Assembly: GCF_014323725.1 (NCBI RefSeq)
Contig: NZ_JABVED010000021.1
Location: forward strand, 26,257 to 90,256
DNA length: 64,000 bases
Direction of reading: 5' to 3'
Source: Actinokineospora xionganensis
GTDB taxonomy: Bacteria; Actinomycetota; Actinomycetes; Mycobacteriales; Pseudonocardiaceae
The position numbers were made by a program, and so were the translations under genes. The notes under the pieces were generated by a model, which was not told the origin of the DNA, did not search any database, and saw only the letters and a list, made by a program, of their open reading frames with translations. Position 1 is the first letter of the stretch. Each line of letters begins with the position of its first letter. Below, one piece after another: positions 50,293 to 60,113 of the stretch.

Positions 50293-50556
50293 ATGAGCGA
50301 TGCCGTCGACTCGATAAGCCGGATGGCCACCGGACCGACGCTGTACGTCGCGGGCCAGGTTTCGTCCACGGAAGACGGTTCGGTGCCCGACTCGGCGGTC
50401 GTGAAGCTCACGTACTTCCTGCGCGACCTCGGCGATCTCGCCGAGGTCCGCGAGGTCGTGCGTGCAGTCGTCCCGCACCCGCGCCCGGCAACAGTTCCGC
50501 CTCCCCGACGTTCCGGTCCCCTTAGGTGCGGCTGGGAGCCTGGTGGGTGGGAATAA
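50293..50556 (+). pseudogene. RidA/YjgF-like remnant with internal deletion
   Basis: The 87-residue frame reads like the ends of a RidA protein joined together: GPTLYVAGQVSSTEDG from the N-terminal strands, then SAVVKLTYFLRDLGDLAEVREVV from the later helix-strand unit, with the 25 or so residues normally between (FEAQTRQVFANL-type helix) missing. The C-terminus after HPRPA is out of register with the family. It abuts the glycyl-tRNA synthetase gene. A functional RidA trimer is unlikely. Confidence 0.65.
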
Positions 50557-53553
50557 CTAGCTAGAGCTCTCCAGGCTGGTGGTCAGGGCCTGCCAGTCCA
50601 GGACGGGGGCGGCGAGGTCGCGGATCGAGGCGAGCAGGCCGAGGCGGGCCGCACGCACGGCCGGGTCCTCCGCCATCACCAGGATGTCGTCGAAGAACGT
50701 GTTGACCGGGGCGGTCAGCACCGACGCGGCCTCCACGAATCCCGCCAGGTCCGAACCCGCCGAGCTCGCCTTGACGAACGCCTCGTGCAGCGCCAGTTCC
50801 GCCGGTTCCGACAGTGCGGCCTGGTCGTAGGACGCCGCCGTGTCGGCCGGGACGATCCGGCGCACCCGCTGCAGAGCGGCGGCGAGCGCGGCGAAGTCCG
50901 GGTCGGTGACGCGGGCCGACAGCTCGGTCAGCGTCTCGTCGGCGGCGGCCGGGGCATGGGCCAGCGGCAGCACCGCGGACACGAGGTCGTGGGCGTTGCC
51001 CGCGTCGAGGAGGTGCTGCTCGTAGCGCTTCACCACGAACTCGGCGACATCGGCCAGCACCGCGTCGGACACCTCGATGCCCTGGGCACGAACACGGTCC
51101 GCGGCGGCAGCGAGGCCCACGGGAATGGTGATCGGCCGGAGCACCGGGTGCGCACGCAGGATCGCGACCACACCCGCCGCGGCGCGGCGCAGGCCGAACG
51201 GGTCGGAGCTGCCGGTCGGCTTGGCGCCGATGGCGAACAGGCCTGCCAGCAGGTCGAACCGGTCGGCCAAGGCCAGCAGCGCACCCGGCACGGTCGTCGG
51301 GAGGGCGCCGCCACCGCCGCGCGGGAGTTCCATGTCGAACAGGGCCTGCGCGACGGCCTCGGTCTCACCGGAGCGGCGGGCGTACTCGCGGGCCATGGTG
51401 CCCGCCAGGCTCGTCAGCTCGATGACCATCTGCGATCCGAGGTCGAACTTCGCCAGTGCGGCCGCACGGGCCAGCGCCTCAGTGTCCTTTTCGGACAGGT
51501 CGACACCGCGGGCGAGTTCCCGCGCCACGGCGCCGATGCGATCGGCGCGCTGGGCGACGGAGCCGAGCTTCTCCTCGAAGGCGAGCTTGGCGATACCGTC
51601 CTTCATCTTGTCGAGCGGGGTCTCCAGGTCGGCACGCCAGAAGAAGCTCGCGTCCTCGTAGCGGGCCCGCAGAACCGCCTCGTTGCCCGCGCGCACCTTG
51701 TCGTAATCGCAGGAACCGTTGGCCACGGCCACGAAGTGCGGCAGCAGCTCACCGGAGGCGGCCCGCACCGGCAGGTAGCGCTGGTGCTTGCGCATGACCG
51801 TTGTGAGGATCTCGGCGGGCAGGTCGAGGTAGCGCTGCTCGAAGGAGCCGAGCAACGCGTTGGGCTCCTCGACCAGGTTGGTGATCTCGTCCAGCAGCGC
51901 GGACTCGCCCTCGACGTCGATGGAGCCGCCGACAGTCGCGGCGAGTTCCTGCGCGGCGGCGATGATCAGGGCGCGACGCTCCGCCTGGTCGACCACGATG
52001 CCATGGGAGGCAAGGAAAGCCGGGTAGTCCGCGGCGGACGCCACGGCGACCTCGGACCGCGCGGCTGTGCGGTGCACCCGGGTGGTGGAACCGGCGACGA
52101 GCGACGACGCGACCACCGGGACTGGGGTATCGCCGAGAAGGGCGACCAGCCAGCGCACGGGGCGGGTGAACGACAGCTTCGGGTCGCTCCAGCGCATGTT
52201 CTTGTCCGAGCGCAGCTCGGAGACGACCTCGCCCAGGATGCCGCTGAGCACCTCGACCGCACCGCGGCCGGTGTCGGTCTTGGTGATGCCCACGTAGGTC
52301 ACGCCGTCGACCTCGACTCGCTGCAGCGTGGCCGGGTCGACACCCTGGCCGCGGGCGAACCCGGCGGCGGCCTTGGTCGGGTTGCCGTCGGCGTCGAACG
52401 CCGCCGACTCACGCGGGCCGCGCACGGTGCGCTCGGCGTCCGGCTCACGGTCGGACACGCCGTCGACGATCGCGACGACGCGGCGCGGGGTGGCGTAAGT
52501 GGTGATGTCGCCGTGCGCGAGCCGGGTCGCGGCCAGCTTCTCGGTCAGCGCGCGGCGCACCGACTCGGCGGTGCGGGTGACCTCGTGCGGGGGCAGTTCC
52601 TCGGTGCCGATCTCGAACAGCAGCGTGTTGTCGCCGCTGACCTCGGCGAACTCGGTCGGCGCCGGCGCGAGGGCGGGCACCTGCGCGATGCCGAGCGGGT
52701 GCTCCAGCTCCGTGCGGCGATCGGCCCACAGGGCGGCGACCTCACGGGCCAGACCCCGCATCCGGGCGAACGCCTTGGCGCGTTCGGTGGTGCTGACCGC
52801 GCCACGCGAGTCCAGGATGTTGAACGTGTGCGAGCACTTGAGGATGTGCACGTAGGCGGGCACCGGCAGGCGGGCGTCGAGCAGCCTGCGGGCCTCGGCG
52901 GCGTACTCCTCGAAGAGCCTGCGCTGGCTGTCGACGTCGGCGTCGTCGAGGTAGAACCGGCTCATCTCGTACTCGGCCTGGCCGAACGCCTCGCCGTAGG
53001 AGATGCCGGGGGCGTACGCGATGTTCGCGAAGTGGTCGACACCCTGCAGCGCCATCATGATCCGCTCGATGCCGTAGGTGATCTCCACCGACACCGGGTC
53101 CAGCGTCATGCCACCCGCCTGCTGGAAGTACGTGTACTGGGTGATCTCCAGGCCGTCCAGCCAGACCTCCCAGCCCAGTCCCCAGGAGCCGGTGGCCGGG
53201 TTGGCCCAGTTGTCCTCGACGAAGCGGATGTCGTGCCCGGCGACGTCGACGCCGAGCGCCTCCAGGCTGCCCAGGTAGAGCTCCTGGGGGTTGCCCGGGT
53301 CGGGCTTGAGGATGACCTGGAACTGGGTGTGGGTCTGCAGGCGGTTCGGGTTCTCCCCGTAGCGCGCGTCGTCGGGCCGCACACTGGGCTCGACGTAGGC
53401 CACCCGCCACGGCTCCGGGCCGAGAACTCGCAGCAGCGTCGCCGGGTTCAGCGTCCCCGCACCGACCTCGGTGTTGAACGGCTGCACCACCATGGCGCCG
53501 CGCTCGGTCCAGTACTTGGTCAAGGCGATCAACGCGTCCTGCATGGTCAGCAC
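50557..53553 (-). CDS. glyQS: glycyl-tRNA synthetase, fused alpha-beta (bacterial tetrameric) type
   Basis: The 998-residue protein fuses both subunits of the bacterial GlyRS. Residues 4-290 match the alpha subunit (YWTERGAMVVQPFNTEVGAGTLNP-like start, RYGENPNRLQTHTQFQV, GSWGLGWEVWLDGLEITQYTYFQQ). From about residue 320 the beta subunit follows (LLFEIGTEELPPHEV, YATPRRVVAIVDGV) to the C-terminal tRNA-binding domain. It charges tRNA-Gly with glycine. Most actinobacteria rely on the unrelated dimeric GlyRS, so this is likely an extra copy. It sits between biosynthetic genes, so a resistance role is plausible. The GTG at 53553 is supported by GAGG seven bases upstream; 50 bp separate it from the divergent thioesterase gene. 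Confidence 0.93.
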   Translation of the reverse strand: MLTMQDALIALTKYWTERGAMVVQPFNTEVGAGTLNPATLLRVLGPEPWRVAYVEPSVRPDDARYGENPNRLQTHTQFQVILKPDPGNPQELYLGSLEALGVDVAGHDIRFVEDNWANPATGSWGLGWEVWLDGLEITQYTYFQQAGGMTLDPVSVEITYGIERIMMALQGVDHFANIAYAPGISYGEAFGQAEYEMSRFYLDDADVDSQRRLFEEYAAEARRLLDARLPVPAYVHILKCSHTFNILDSRGAVSTTERAKAFARMRGLAREVAALWADRRTELEHPLGIAQVPALAPAPTEFAEVSGDNTLLFEIGTEELPPHEVTRTAESVRRALTEKLAATRLAHGDITTYATPRRVVAIVDGVSDREPDAERTVRGPRESAAFDADGNPTKAAAGFARGQGVDPATLQRVEVDGVTYVGITKTDTGRGAVEVLSGILGEVVSELRSDKNMRWSDPKLSFTRPVRWLVALLGDTPVPVVASSLVAGSTTRVHRTAARSEVAVASAADYPAFLASHGIVVDQAERRALIIAAAQELAATVGGSIDVEGESALLDEITNLVEEPNALLGSFEQRYLDLPAEILTTVMRKHQRYLPVRAASGELLPHFVAVANGSCDYDKVRAGNEAVLRARYEDASFFWRADLETPLDKMKDGIAKLAFEEKLGSVAQRADRIGAVARELARGVDLSEKDTEALARAAALAKFDLGSQMVIELTSLAGTMAREYARRSGETEAVAQALFDMELPRGGGGALPTTVPGALLALADRFDLLAGLFAIGAKPTGSSDPFGLRRAAAGVVAILRAHPVLRPITIPVGLAAAADRVRAQGIEVSDAVLADVAEFVVKRYEQHLLDAGNAHDLVSAVLPLAHAPAAADETLTELSARVTDPDFAALAAALQRVRRIVPADTAASYDQAALSEPAELALHEAFVKASSAGSDLAGFVEAASVLTAPVNTFFDDILVMAEDPAVRAARLGLLASIRDLAAPVLDWQALTTSLESSS

Positions 53554-53603
53554 AGTGGTACCTCATCTACAAGCCTGGCGGGGATGCGGGCAGTCTAGTT
53601 GGT

Positions 53604-54350
53604 ATGCCGTTACCGACTGACGACCTATGGGTCCGCCGATTCCATCCGGCCCCCGCCGCGGCCCACCAGCTGGTATGCCTGCCGCACGCGGGCGGGTCCG
53701 CGAGCTACTACTTCCCGATGTCCAAAGCCCTCTCCCCGGACGTCGACGTGCTGGCCGTGCAGTACCCGGGAAGGCAGGACCGAGTCGCGGAACCCCTGGT
53801 CGACTCGGTGCACGAACTGGCCGACCGGCTCGCCGACGTGATCGCGCCCCGGGCGGACCGGCCGCTGACGCTGTTCGGGCACAGCATGGGGGCGGCGGTG
53901 GCCTTCGAGCTGGCGTCGAGACTTCAGGCGCGCGGAATCACCGCGCACCGGCTGCTCGTCTCGGGCAGGCGCGCCGCCTCCTTGGTGCGGGAGGGCGAGC
54001 GGGTCCATGAGGCCGATGACGCGGGTGTGATCGCGGCGATGAAACGGCTTGGCGGCGTCGATACCGCTTTGCTGGCCGAGCCGGGATTGGTGGAGTTGAT
54101 CCTGCCTTCGGTGCGCAATGACTTCCGGGCGGTGGAGACTTATCGGCCTCGTTCCGCTCCGGTGCTCGATGCGCCGATTGTGGCGTTTTGTGGGGATGAT
54201 GATCCGACTACTTCGGTTGAGGAGGCTCAGGGCTGGGCTTCGCATACTGGTGGGGGATTTTCTTTGGAGGTTTATTCTGGGGGGCACTTCTTTCTCAACG
54301 AGCATATGGGGGCTGTTGTGGAGCGGGTTCGGGTTGAGCTGGGGGTTTGA
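53604..54350 (+). CDS. type II thioesterase
   Basis: The 248-residue alpha/beta hydrolase begins RRFHPAPAAAHQLVCLPHAGGSASYY, has the nucleophile Ser94 in FGHSMGAAVAFELA and a terminal GGHFFLNEH with the catalytic His: the standard pattern of type II thioesterases. These remove wrongly loaded or stalled acyl groups from carrier domains of NRPS and PKS assembly lines. It supports the NRPS identification nearby. From about position 54040 to its end the codon use changes sharply toward T-ending codons and runs of G, unlike the first half. Confidence 0.92.
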   Translation: MPLPTDDLWVRRFHPAPAAAHQLVCLPHAGGSASYYFPMSKALSPDVDVLAVQYPGRQDRVAEPLVDSVHELADRLADVIAPRADRPLTLFGHSMGAAVAFELASRLQARGITAHRLLVSGRRAASLVREGERVHEADDAGVIAAMKRLGGVDTALLAEPGLVELILPSVRNDFRAVETYRPRSAPVLDAPIVAFCGDDDPTTSVEEAQGWASHTGGGFSLEVYSGGHFFLNEHMGAVVERVRVELGV

Positions 54351-54602
54351 TCGCGCTCATGCGGTTCGCCGGCGGCTTCGCCGGGGCGCCCGCTTGGATG
54401 GTTCGCCTTGGTTTGAGGACCCCGAAAATTGGCCTGCGCGGGTAAAGCGGGCAGGATAGGGAGACTGCCCCGGTGCGAAAATTTGGGTCCATTTCACCCA
54501 AATCAAGGCACACCACCCAAGTAGGTAGCGAGTATTGGACATTTGTGATTCAGGGTGGCCTTTGCGGAAGCTTGTTCTCTACTGCATCTGTTTTGCGAAC
54601 CT

Positions 54603-57398
54603 CTAGCGGTCGTCCTGGGTTTGCAGTTGCCTGGGTAGGCCTGCGGGCAGATCCGTCCTGCGGGTGACCTTCAGTTTCTTGTAGACCCTGGTCAAGTGCT
54701 GTTCCACGGTGCTCACCGTGATGTAGAGCTTGCCGCCGATTTCTCGGTTGGTGTGTCCCAGCGCGGCCAGGATCGCGACTCGACGCTCGGCTTCGCTCAG
54801 GACGTCCAGGCTGGGGCGGTCCGGCTCCGGCATTCGGTGTGGTTCGTCGTTCGCGCGGCCTGACAGCAGGGTGCGGCTCAGGGGTTCCGCCTGGCAGCGC
54901 TTGGCCAGCTGCAGTGCGCGGCGGGCGACTGCCCTGGCTTTCTCGGCCGCCCCGACCTCGCTGTGGGCGTGGCTCAGGTCGGTGAGTGCCTTCGCCAGTT
55001 CGAATCGGTCGCCGCCGAGGTGGAGGGAGTCGACGGCTTCGGCCAGCACCGACACGCGGCGGGTGGGGTCGACCGTGCCGGCCAGCACGCGCAGCCCGAT
55101 GCCCCTGGTGCGAGGGCCGCGGCAGCCCGGGAGGGCCAGGTGTTCGGTCATGAGGCCGCGCGCCGCCTCCCGGTTGCCGAGGGCGACCAGGGCCTGGGCC
55201 GCGCCCGCGCGCCACGGGACGAGGGTGGGGAGGTCGATCGACCAGGCTCGCAACAGTTCGCCTGCCCGCTGGAACTCACCCAGGGCGGCGTGGGGACGGT
55301 CGGTGGCCAGGTAGTGCAGCCCCCGCGCGTAGAGGTACTGGACGCCGAACTGGGTTTCGAAGACTGGGTTGGGGACCGGCTGCCGCAGGAGGTCCGCGGC
55401 GTGTTGGTGGTCGCCCATGGCGGTCGCGGCGCTGACCCGGGTCGCGAGGAGCGAGGCGATGGCGACGCCCCAGCTCTGTGCCGACAGGCCCTCGGTGGCG
55501 ATCCGGCCGTACCTCGCCGCCGCCGGGAGGTCGCCTTGACGCAACGCGATCTCGCCTCGGATGCCGTTGAGGACCGCCTGCCAGGTGACCGACCGGCGCT
55601 TGGTGGCCTCGGTCAGCAGCGACGCGCACCAGGTGGCGGCGCGGTCGACTCGGTCGGCGTGGATCAGGGCGGCCAGGGCCGACACCTGGGCGCCGAAGGC
55701 CTGCTCGCCGAGGCGGCAGCTGCGCAGGATGTGCTCGGCGTCGGTGGCCGTGCGCGCGTCGGACTCGCCTGCCCGGATCCGGTCGAGGAGGACACCCGCG
55801 CGGCTCCAGGGGTCGTCTCGTCCGGACGGCTTCGGCAGCGCCTTGATCCGGGCGCGCGCCACCGGGTTGACGAAGGACAGCCAGCCGACGACCAGGCCGA
55901 TGTGGCCGGACTTGGGCTTCTCACCCGTCGCCACCGACGCGGCCAGACCCGCCAGGGTGCCGGCGAGGTCCTCCGTGTGGCCGGACCAGAACAGGTGCTT
56001 GGCCAGGTGCACGGCGTTGTGGTCGGCCAGCGTGCCCCGGGCCCGGGCGTCGAGCAGCGGGGTGAGGTGGCGCAGGGCGGCGGTCGGGTTGGACCGCCAC
56101 TCGATCCGCAGCAGCTGGGTGACGATGTCGGCGTGCTCGGTCGCGTCGACGCAGCACTTGGCGGCGAGGTCGAGCCGGGCGACAGCCAGGTCGAGTCGGT
56201 CGGCGACGATGGCCTCGCGGGCGGCGTGGCGCAGGATGGCGACCGCCCAGGCGCCGTCGGGCTGGTCGGCGGCGACGAGGTGGTCGGCCACCTGGGTCTC
56301 CGAGGCGCCTTCGCGGTGCAGCAGCCGGGCCACCCGCAGGTGGCGGGCGGCGCGGTCGGTGGGCGCGAGCCCACGCAGGACGGCCGCGCGGGCCACCGGG
56401 TGGCGGAACCGGCCGCCGTCGAGCAGGCCCGCGGTCTCCAGGACCTCAAGGACCTGGGCCGCGGCGTCCGCGCTCAGGTCGAGCAGCTTCCCGACCATGG
56501 CGGGCGTTCCGGCGTCACCGAGCAGGGCGAGTCCGCGCGCCACTTCGAGCATCGCCGGTTCCCAGCGGTGCAGGCAGGCGATGACGGCTTGGTCGTAGGC
56601 CTGGCCGACGGCCATCTCCTTCTCCCGGCTCGCACCAGACCGGACTTCCGCGCGGTAGTCCTCGATCAGCGCGTGCGCGAGCAGCGGGTTGCCGCCGCTC
56701 AGCGCGTGGTGCACGGGGGCCAGCGCCCGGGCGGCGACCGGGTCGAGCTCGGCGCGGATCAGTTCCTCGACACCGCGTTTCGACAGCGCCGCGAGCCGCA
56801 GGTGCGTGGTGTTGGGCTGGCGGGTCACCTCGGCGCGGAACACCGCGCGGGTGGGCCGGGGCAGCGCCCACTCGGTCAGGACGATCATGACCCGGGCGAA
56901 GCGCATGCGGCGCAGTACATACAGCAGGGACTGCAGGGAGGGGGCATCGGCGAACTGGACGTCGTCGACGGCGACGACGACCGGCTGCCGCCTGCCCGCC
57001 TCCGTCAACGCGGCGCACAGGCCCTCCAGGACCACCGCGCGTGACCGGCCGATCGAGACCGGGTCGGACTTCGCCGCACAGGACTCAGCCGTGGCCTGCC
57101 CGATGTCGTCGCCCGCGAGCAGGCAGGCGACGGTCTCGGCCACGGCTTCGGGTAAGACGGGGCCGCTGAACAACTGCTTCAGGACACCGAACGGCAGGCT
57201 GTGCTCGGCTCGCGAACCGGTGGCGGTCAGCACGGTCGCGCCCTTGCCTCTGGCGTGTTCCGCGAAGGTGTGCAGGAGTTCGGTTTTGCCGCTGGCGACC
57301 CCGCCGCTGATAAGCGCGACCTGCCCACGGTCGCGTGCGCACTCGGCAAACAGCCGATTCAGCGTTTTCAGTTCCTCATTGCGTTCGACCAGCGCCAT
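54603..57398 (-). CDS. large LuxR-family (LAL) transcriptional regulator
   Basis: The 931-residue protein starts with a P-loop ATPase module (Walker A GGVASGKT, residues 32-39; Walker B-like VVAVDDVQFADA), continues with about 600 residues of helical TPR-like repeats, and ends with a LuxR helix-turn-helix (LSEAERRVAILAALGHTNREIGGKLYITVSTVEQHLTRV, with the break given here as two overlapping segments). LAL regulators are typical activators of antibiotic clusters and respond to ATP and a ligand. It is the only large regulator of the locus, so it is the leading candidate to read the CCTTG/CAAGG sites. The ATG at 57398 has GAAGGG six bases upstream. Confidence 0.92.
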   Translation of the reverse strand: MALVERNEELKTLNRLFAECARDRGQVALISGGVASGKTELLHTFAEHARGKGATVLTATGSRAEHSLPFGVLKQLFSGPVLPEAVAETVACLLAGDDIGQATAESCAAKSDPVSIGRSRAVVLEGLCAALTEAGRRQPVVVAVDDVQFADAPSLQSLLYVLRRMRFARVMIVLTEWALPRPTRAVFRAEVTRQPNTTHLRLAALSKRGVEELIRAELDPVAARALAPVHHALSGGNPLLAHALIEDYRAEVRSGASREKEMAVGQAYDQAVIACLHRWEPAMLEVARGLALLGDAGTPAMVGKLLDLSADAAAQVLEVLETAGLLDGGRFRHPVARAAVLRGLAPTDRAARHLRVARLLHREGASETQVADHLVAADQPDGAWAVAILRHAAREAIVADRLDLAVARLDLAAKCCVDATEHADIVTQLLRIEWRSNPTAALRHLTPLLDARARGTLADHNAVHLAKHLFWSGHTEDLAGTLAGLAASVATGEKPKSGHIGLVVGWLSFVNPVARARIKALPKPSGRDDPWSRAGVLLDRIRAGESDARTATDAEHILRSCRLGEQAFGAQVSALAALIHADRVDRAATWCASLLTEATKRRSVTWQAVLNGIRGEIALRQGDLPAAARYGRIATEGLSAQSWGVAIASLLATRVSAATAMGDHQHAADLLRQPVPNPVFETQFGVQYLYARGLHYLATDRPHAALGEFQRAGELLRAWSIDLPTLVPWRAGAAQALVALGNREAARGLMTEHLALPGCRGPRTRGIGLRVLAGTVDPTRRVSVLAEAVDSLHLGGDRFELAKALTDLSHAHSEVGAAEKARAVARRALQLAKRCQAEPLSRTLLSGRANDEPHRMPEPDRPSLDVLSEAERRVAILAALGHTNREIGGKLYITVSTVEQHLTRVYKKLKVTRRTDLPAGLPRQLQTQDDR

Positions 57399-57974
57399 CC
57401 GTCGCCCTTCCCCTGCGAGGGACGCGGCCGGGCAGCCCGCGCAAGAGCCCAGTCGCGTCACTCATCGTGACCATATTTGCCGTTGCCCCACGGTCGACCC
57501 TGAATCTAACGGCATTTCCGTGCAATGTGGAAGGTTCGCCAAGTGAAGGGTGGAACAATGCGAGGTCCAGCGCCCGCGCTTGGTTGAGGGTGACCCATTC
57601 GGCCCATCGGACTGCCTCCTCGGCGGGCCGACACCTGGCCAGGTTCACGGGTTCGCCAAGGGCTTTCAGCGATAGATCGACACCGCCGAAGGCGCCAGAC
57701 GACGGGCTGCTCCACATGAGAGCGGCCGTTGGCCAGTTTCCAACAGCAAACCTCAAGACGAGATCAAGTCCGGTGTGGACAGCCGTTGCTACATCCGGCC
57801 CAATCGGACACCGAGTGGCCTATCACCCACTGCGGATGACGCCTCCGCGACGGCGCGTCGCTTACTTTGCGTGACTGCTCCGGATGAACGACTCGTCAAT
57901 TCGGGGGCCACACCCGAGGCCATCGAAGTTACGCGACTGACTACGTTGACGACTAACAGTGCGGGAGGTTCGTC
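57399..57974. other. 576-bp gene-free region between the LAL and CHAT genes
   Basis: This divergent intergenic region should hold the promoters of both neighbours. Composition is less GC-rich near both ends. The 11-mer GGTTCGCCAAG occurs twice in direct orientation (about 57533 and 57650). A 126-residue minus-strand frame at 57376-57756 has no recognisable domain or ribosome-binding site and I do not call it. No CCTTG/CAAGG operator is visible. Confidence 0.5.
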
Positions 57975-60113
57975 ATGCTGCATTCGGAGCGGGAGCAGCT
58001 CGTCCGACTGCTCACCATGCGTGCGCACACCGACGTGATCTCGCTGCTGCGCTCCCGGCCACCGCTCGGTTGGTGGGCGAACCGGCAGGCCAAGCGGCTA
58101 CGCAAGGGCATCGCCGACGCCATCGCCCGGCAGATCCCGCCCCGCTTGATCGCGGCGGCGATGCTCCAGGACCACAACCCGGACATCGTCCTCGCCGCGA
58201 TGACACCGCTGATCGCCGACAACCCCGCCCCGGAGATCGCCGCGAGCGTCCTGCTCGAGATCCTGCTTCAGGAACCTGACGTGGGAACTCCGCGTCGCCG
58301 AATCTGGCGGCTGCCGCCGACCCCGACGCCACCAAGCCCGCCCAACGCGCCGATCGGTCGGCGAGAACCGAGGCCGGATTACGGATCGCAGCGCCCTGTC
58401 CAGGATCGCACCCCCGGGGACATTGGCGGCTGGGGAACCGGCGTGTGGCGGCCACCGTGGCTCAACCGGCCCTCGGACCCCGCCCCCGTCGGAACGGTCA
58501 CGCCCGGCGAACCGCCCGACGACTTCGAACCGTTCGAGGACTTCTCCACGGACCCGCCGAGCGTCCGCGAGGTGTGGCCCACGCTGGAGTGCCCGGCGTC
58601 GGTCGACATCGATGAGCAGTTCGACCTCACCGTCGGTATCGGCCCGAAACAGGACATGGCGCTGCTCGGCACCGGCTCCATCATCTTGCCGGACCAGCGG
58701 GTGCGGCTGGAGATCGTGCTGATGTACGACCCGACCGCGTTCGCCCCGGTCGGCTGGTCGAACCCGGTCATCCTGACGGTCGGGCCCGCGAACCCGTATC
58801 CCGTGACCACGCTGCGGATGACCGCGTTGCGGGGGGAGAGCCTGCGCTCCCGCCGCGACATCGGCGCGTCGTTCTACGTCGACGGCGCGCTGCGCGGATA
58901 CGCGTCACGCGCCATCGAGGTCACCGGGACGCCGTCGGGCACCGTCGCACTCTTCGGCGGCGCGCTGCTTGACATCGGCCCCCTGCTCGAACACGAGGCC
59001 CCGGACCTGGTCGTCGTGGTGGAGCGCGGCGAGGACCTGCGCGGCCAGACCCTGCTGTGGAGCACCAGAAGCTCGGTTTCCGGGGTGGCCTCCGCGCCGG
59101 GTCCGTACCGCAGCGAGATCGGCGAGGACCCGGCCGCGTTCGCCCGCCGGGTGCGGCTCGACGTCGGCGCGTACGGCGGCGACGCGCGCGGCAGCACCCT
59201 CAAGCTGATCGGCGTCGGCCGGGCCATCGCCGACCACATCCCCGACGAGGTCTGCGCGGCGCTGACCGCGGCGAGCGCCGCCCGCTACCCGGACCCCGCC
59301 ACCGTTCTGCTGCTCAGCTCCGAGCCGCATGTGCCGTGGGAACTGGCGGTTCTCGACCCGCCGCCCGCGGTCGGCAGCCCGTTCCTCGGCGCGCGCATGG
59401 CGATCGGGCGCTGGGTGCTGGCTCGGAAGCGGCCGCGGCCGACCCCGCCGACGGAGGTCCGCGCCGACCGGCACATCGTGGTCACCGCCCGGTACGAGGG
59501 CGTGCCCGGCTGGGCGCGGCTGCCGCACGCCGAAGCCGAGGCCGAGCGGCTGCGTCTGACCTACCCGCCCGCCGTGGAGGTCCAGCCGCTGCACTCGGCG
59601 GTGCTCGACTGCCTGGAGGCGGGGCCGGACGGCGGCGTCCTGCATTTCGCGCTGCACGGCAAGTACGACCCCGAGAACGCCCAGGACGGCCTGGTGCTGC
59701 TGGCGCCGTCGGAGGCCAACCCGGAGCGCCTGGTCCCCCGGTTCCTGCAGCCGGACCAGGTCTCCGCGATGGCGTTCAGCGCCGCGCCCTTCGTCTTCCT
59801 CAACGCCTGCCAGGTCGGCGCCGCGGGCGAGGTGCTCGGCGACTATTCCGGGCTGGCCAAGGCGTTCCTGGCGGCGGGCGCGGCGGGCGTCGTCGCTCCA
59901 CTGTGGAATGTCAACGACGAGGCGGCCAGCGCGCTGGCCGACGCGTTCTACCGGGACGCCTATGGTCCGCAGGCGTTGGCGCCCGCGGAGATCCTGCGCC
60001 GGGCCCGCGCCGAGGTCTCCCGTGACCACTACCCGACCTGGCCCGCCACCACGCTGGCCTACCAGTTCTTCGGACATCCGCGGCTGCGGCTGCGGCGCGA
60101 TCAAGGGGCATGA
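57975..60113 (+). CDS. CHAT-domain caspase-like protease
   Basis: The 712-residue protein has three parts: an N-terminal helical region of about 100 residues (REQLVRLLTMRAHTDVISLL), a proline-rich linker and beta-rich middle (about 130-400), and a C-terminal CHAT protease domain (about 430-712). The catalytic dyad is His561 in LHFALHGKYD and Cys612 in FVFLNACQVGAAGE; AGVVAPLWNVNDEAASALADAFY is also typical of CHAT. Such proteases act as effectors or activators in conflict systems. GGGAGG precedes the ATG. The gene overlaps the next by four bases, implying a functional pair with the hydrolase. Confidence 0.9.
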   Translation: MLHSEREQLVRLLTMRAHTDVISLLRSRPPLGWWANRQAKRLRKGIADAIARQIPPRLIAAAMLQDHNPDIVLAAMTPLIADNPAPEIAASVLLEILLQEPDVGTPRRRIWRLPPTPTPPSPPNAPIGRREPRPDYGSQRPVQDRTPGDIGGWGTGVWRPPWLNRPSDPAPVGTVTPGEPPDDFEPFEDFSTDPPSVREVWPTLECPASVDIDEQFDLTVGIGPKQDMALLGTGSIILPDQRVRLEIVLMYDPTAFAPVGWSNPVILTVGPANPYPVTTLRMTALRGESLRSRRDIGASFYVDGALRGYASRAIEVTGTPSGTVALFGGALLDIGPLLEHEAPDLVVVVERGEDLRGQTLLWSTRSSVSGVASAPGPYRSEIGEDPAAFARRVRLDVGAYGGDARGSTLKLIGVGRAIADHIPDEVCAALTAASAARYPDPATVLLLSSEPHVPWELAVLDPPPAVGSPFLGARMAIGRWVLARKRPRPTPPTEVRADRHIVVTARYEGVPGWARLPHAEAEAERLRLTYPPAVEVQPLHSAVLDCLEAGPDGGVLHFALHGKYDPENAQDGLVLLAPSEANPERLVPRFLQPDQVSAMAFSAAPFVFLNACQVGAAGEVLGDYSGLAKAFLAAGAAGVVAPLWNVNDEAASALADAFYRDAYGPQALAPAEILRRARAEVSRDHYPTWPATTLAYQFFGHPRLRLRRDQGA

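Noticed and set aside
53554..53603. T-box riboswitch before the glycyl-tRNA synthetase
   Set aside because: Only 50 bp separate the gene from its divergent neighbour, too short for a T-box leader.
57376..57756. 126-residue minus-strand open frame between the LAL and CHAT genes
   Set aside because: No ribosome-binding site, no recognisable domain, and it overlaps the LAL start region; more likely promoter DNA.
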